Assembly (NCBI GenBank): GCA_013329355.1 | Contig: DUKK01000022.1 | Location: 1-5,264, forward strand | Direction: 5' to 3' | From: Candidatus Poseidoniaceae archaeon | Lineage (GTDB): Archaea; Thermoplasmatota; Poseidoniia; Poseidoniales; Poseidoniaceae | Length of the DNA: 5,264 nt | Part shown: positions 5,120-5,264 of the stretch, piece after piece | How the letters are laid out: each line of letters starts with the position of its first letter | Numbering within the stretch: position 1 is the stretch's first letter | Notes under the pieces: generated by a model | Told to the model about the DNA's origin: nothing | Seen by the model: only the letters and a program-made list of their open reading frames with translations | Databases searched by the model: none | Translations under genes and position numbers: made by a program

Positions 5120-5264
5120 CTAGAATCGTCCAGATGAGCCAAACCCTCCGCTGCCGCGCGTGGTCGAAGATAGCTCATCGTAGGTTTTTTCTTGAAACTC
5201 TACAAGAGGCACGGGTGAAAATAATAGTTGAGCGATACGCTCCCCCTTGTGAATTAAAAATTCC
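5120..5264 (-). CDS. dut: dUTPase (dUTP diphosphatase), C-terminal part only
   Basis: Only the last 47 codons and the TAG are inside the window; the 5' part lies beyond 5264. The translation contains two classic motifs of trimeric dUTPases: K-G-E-R-I-A-Q-L-L-F-S-P-V (motif 4 region, with the conserved Arg-Ile-Ala-Gln core) and, at the very end, R-G-S-G-G-F-G-S-S-G-R-F (motif 5, the glycine-rich arm that closes over the nucleotide and whose Phe stacks on uracil). The enzyme converts dUTP to dUMP and pyrophosphate, keeping uracil out of DNA and supplying dUMP for thymidylate synthesis. The protein ends normally two residues after the motif. The related dCTP deaminase family is less likely because it lacks this motif-5 ending. 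Possible co-transcription with the downstream membrane protein is questioned by the TATA-like box in the gap between them. Confidence 0.9.
   Translation of the reverse strand, partial: EFLIHKGERIAQLLFSPVPLVEFQEKTYDELSSTTRGSGGFGSSGRF

Noticed and set aside
1..5264. CRISPR array, transposon ends, phage or defence system
   Set aside because: No regularly spaced direct repeats, terminal inverted repeats, transposase, integrase or nuclease motifs were found; the identified genes are housekeeping enzymes plus two proteins of unknown role.

Overview
The window carries seven protein genes and one probable gene remnant, all read from the minus strand, so gene order runs from high to low coordinates. 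No RNA gene, insertion sequence, CRISPR array or phage gene was seen.

Layout, in transcription order. (1) 5264-5120: the last 47 codons of a trimeric dUTPase, cut by the window edge. (2) 5074-3782: a 430-residue membrane protein of unknown function, with five predicted membrane spans, a cysteine-containing outside loop, a cytoplasmic coiled coil and a distinctive C-terminal tail. A TATA-like box lies just upstream. (3) 3762-3106: octanoyltransferase LipB. (4) about 3059-1893: a PLP-dependent class I/II aminotransferase of undefined substrate. (5) 1853-1284: flavin prenyltransferase UbiX. (6) 1283-1003: a 281-base gap holding a short protein-like reading frame with a thioredoxin-like N-H-C-P-F motif, interrupted by a stop, which looks like a decayed gene. 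(7) 1002-712: a small parvulin peptidyl-prolyl isomerase. (8) 711-346: a FolB-type dihydroneopterin aldolase abutting gene 7. (9) 320-1: the first 106 codons of an unrecognised protein with a cysteine cluster that may bind zinc, cut by the window edge.

Organism. This is inference. Genes are tightly packed on one strand and mostly lack a convincing Shine-Dalgarno sequence. A TTTTATATA box centred about 36 bases before a start codon would give a nearly leaderless mRNA, which is an archaeal style of promoter. Together with bacterial-type housekeeping enzymes (LipB, FolB, parvulin) in moderately AT-rich DNA, this is compatible with a planktonic archaeon such as Marine Group II/Poseidoniales, but a bacterium is not excluded.

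Working together. The genes do not form one pathway. They cover nucleotide sanitation (dUTPase), cofactor supply (lipoate, prenylated FMN, pterin), amino-acid metabolism and protein folding. The strongest couplings are parvulin-FolB (no intergenic base) and membrane protein-LipB-aminotransferase-UbiX (gaps of 19, about 46 and 39 bases). No dedicated defence or mobile system is evident. The items most worth a second look are the membrane/coiled-coil protein with its modular tail, the gene remnant at 1070-1261, and LipB and FolB if the host proves to be archaeal.
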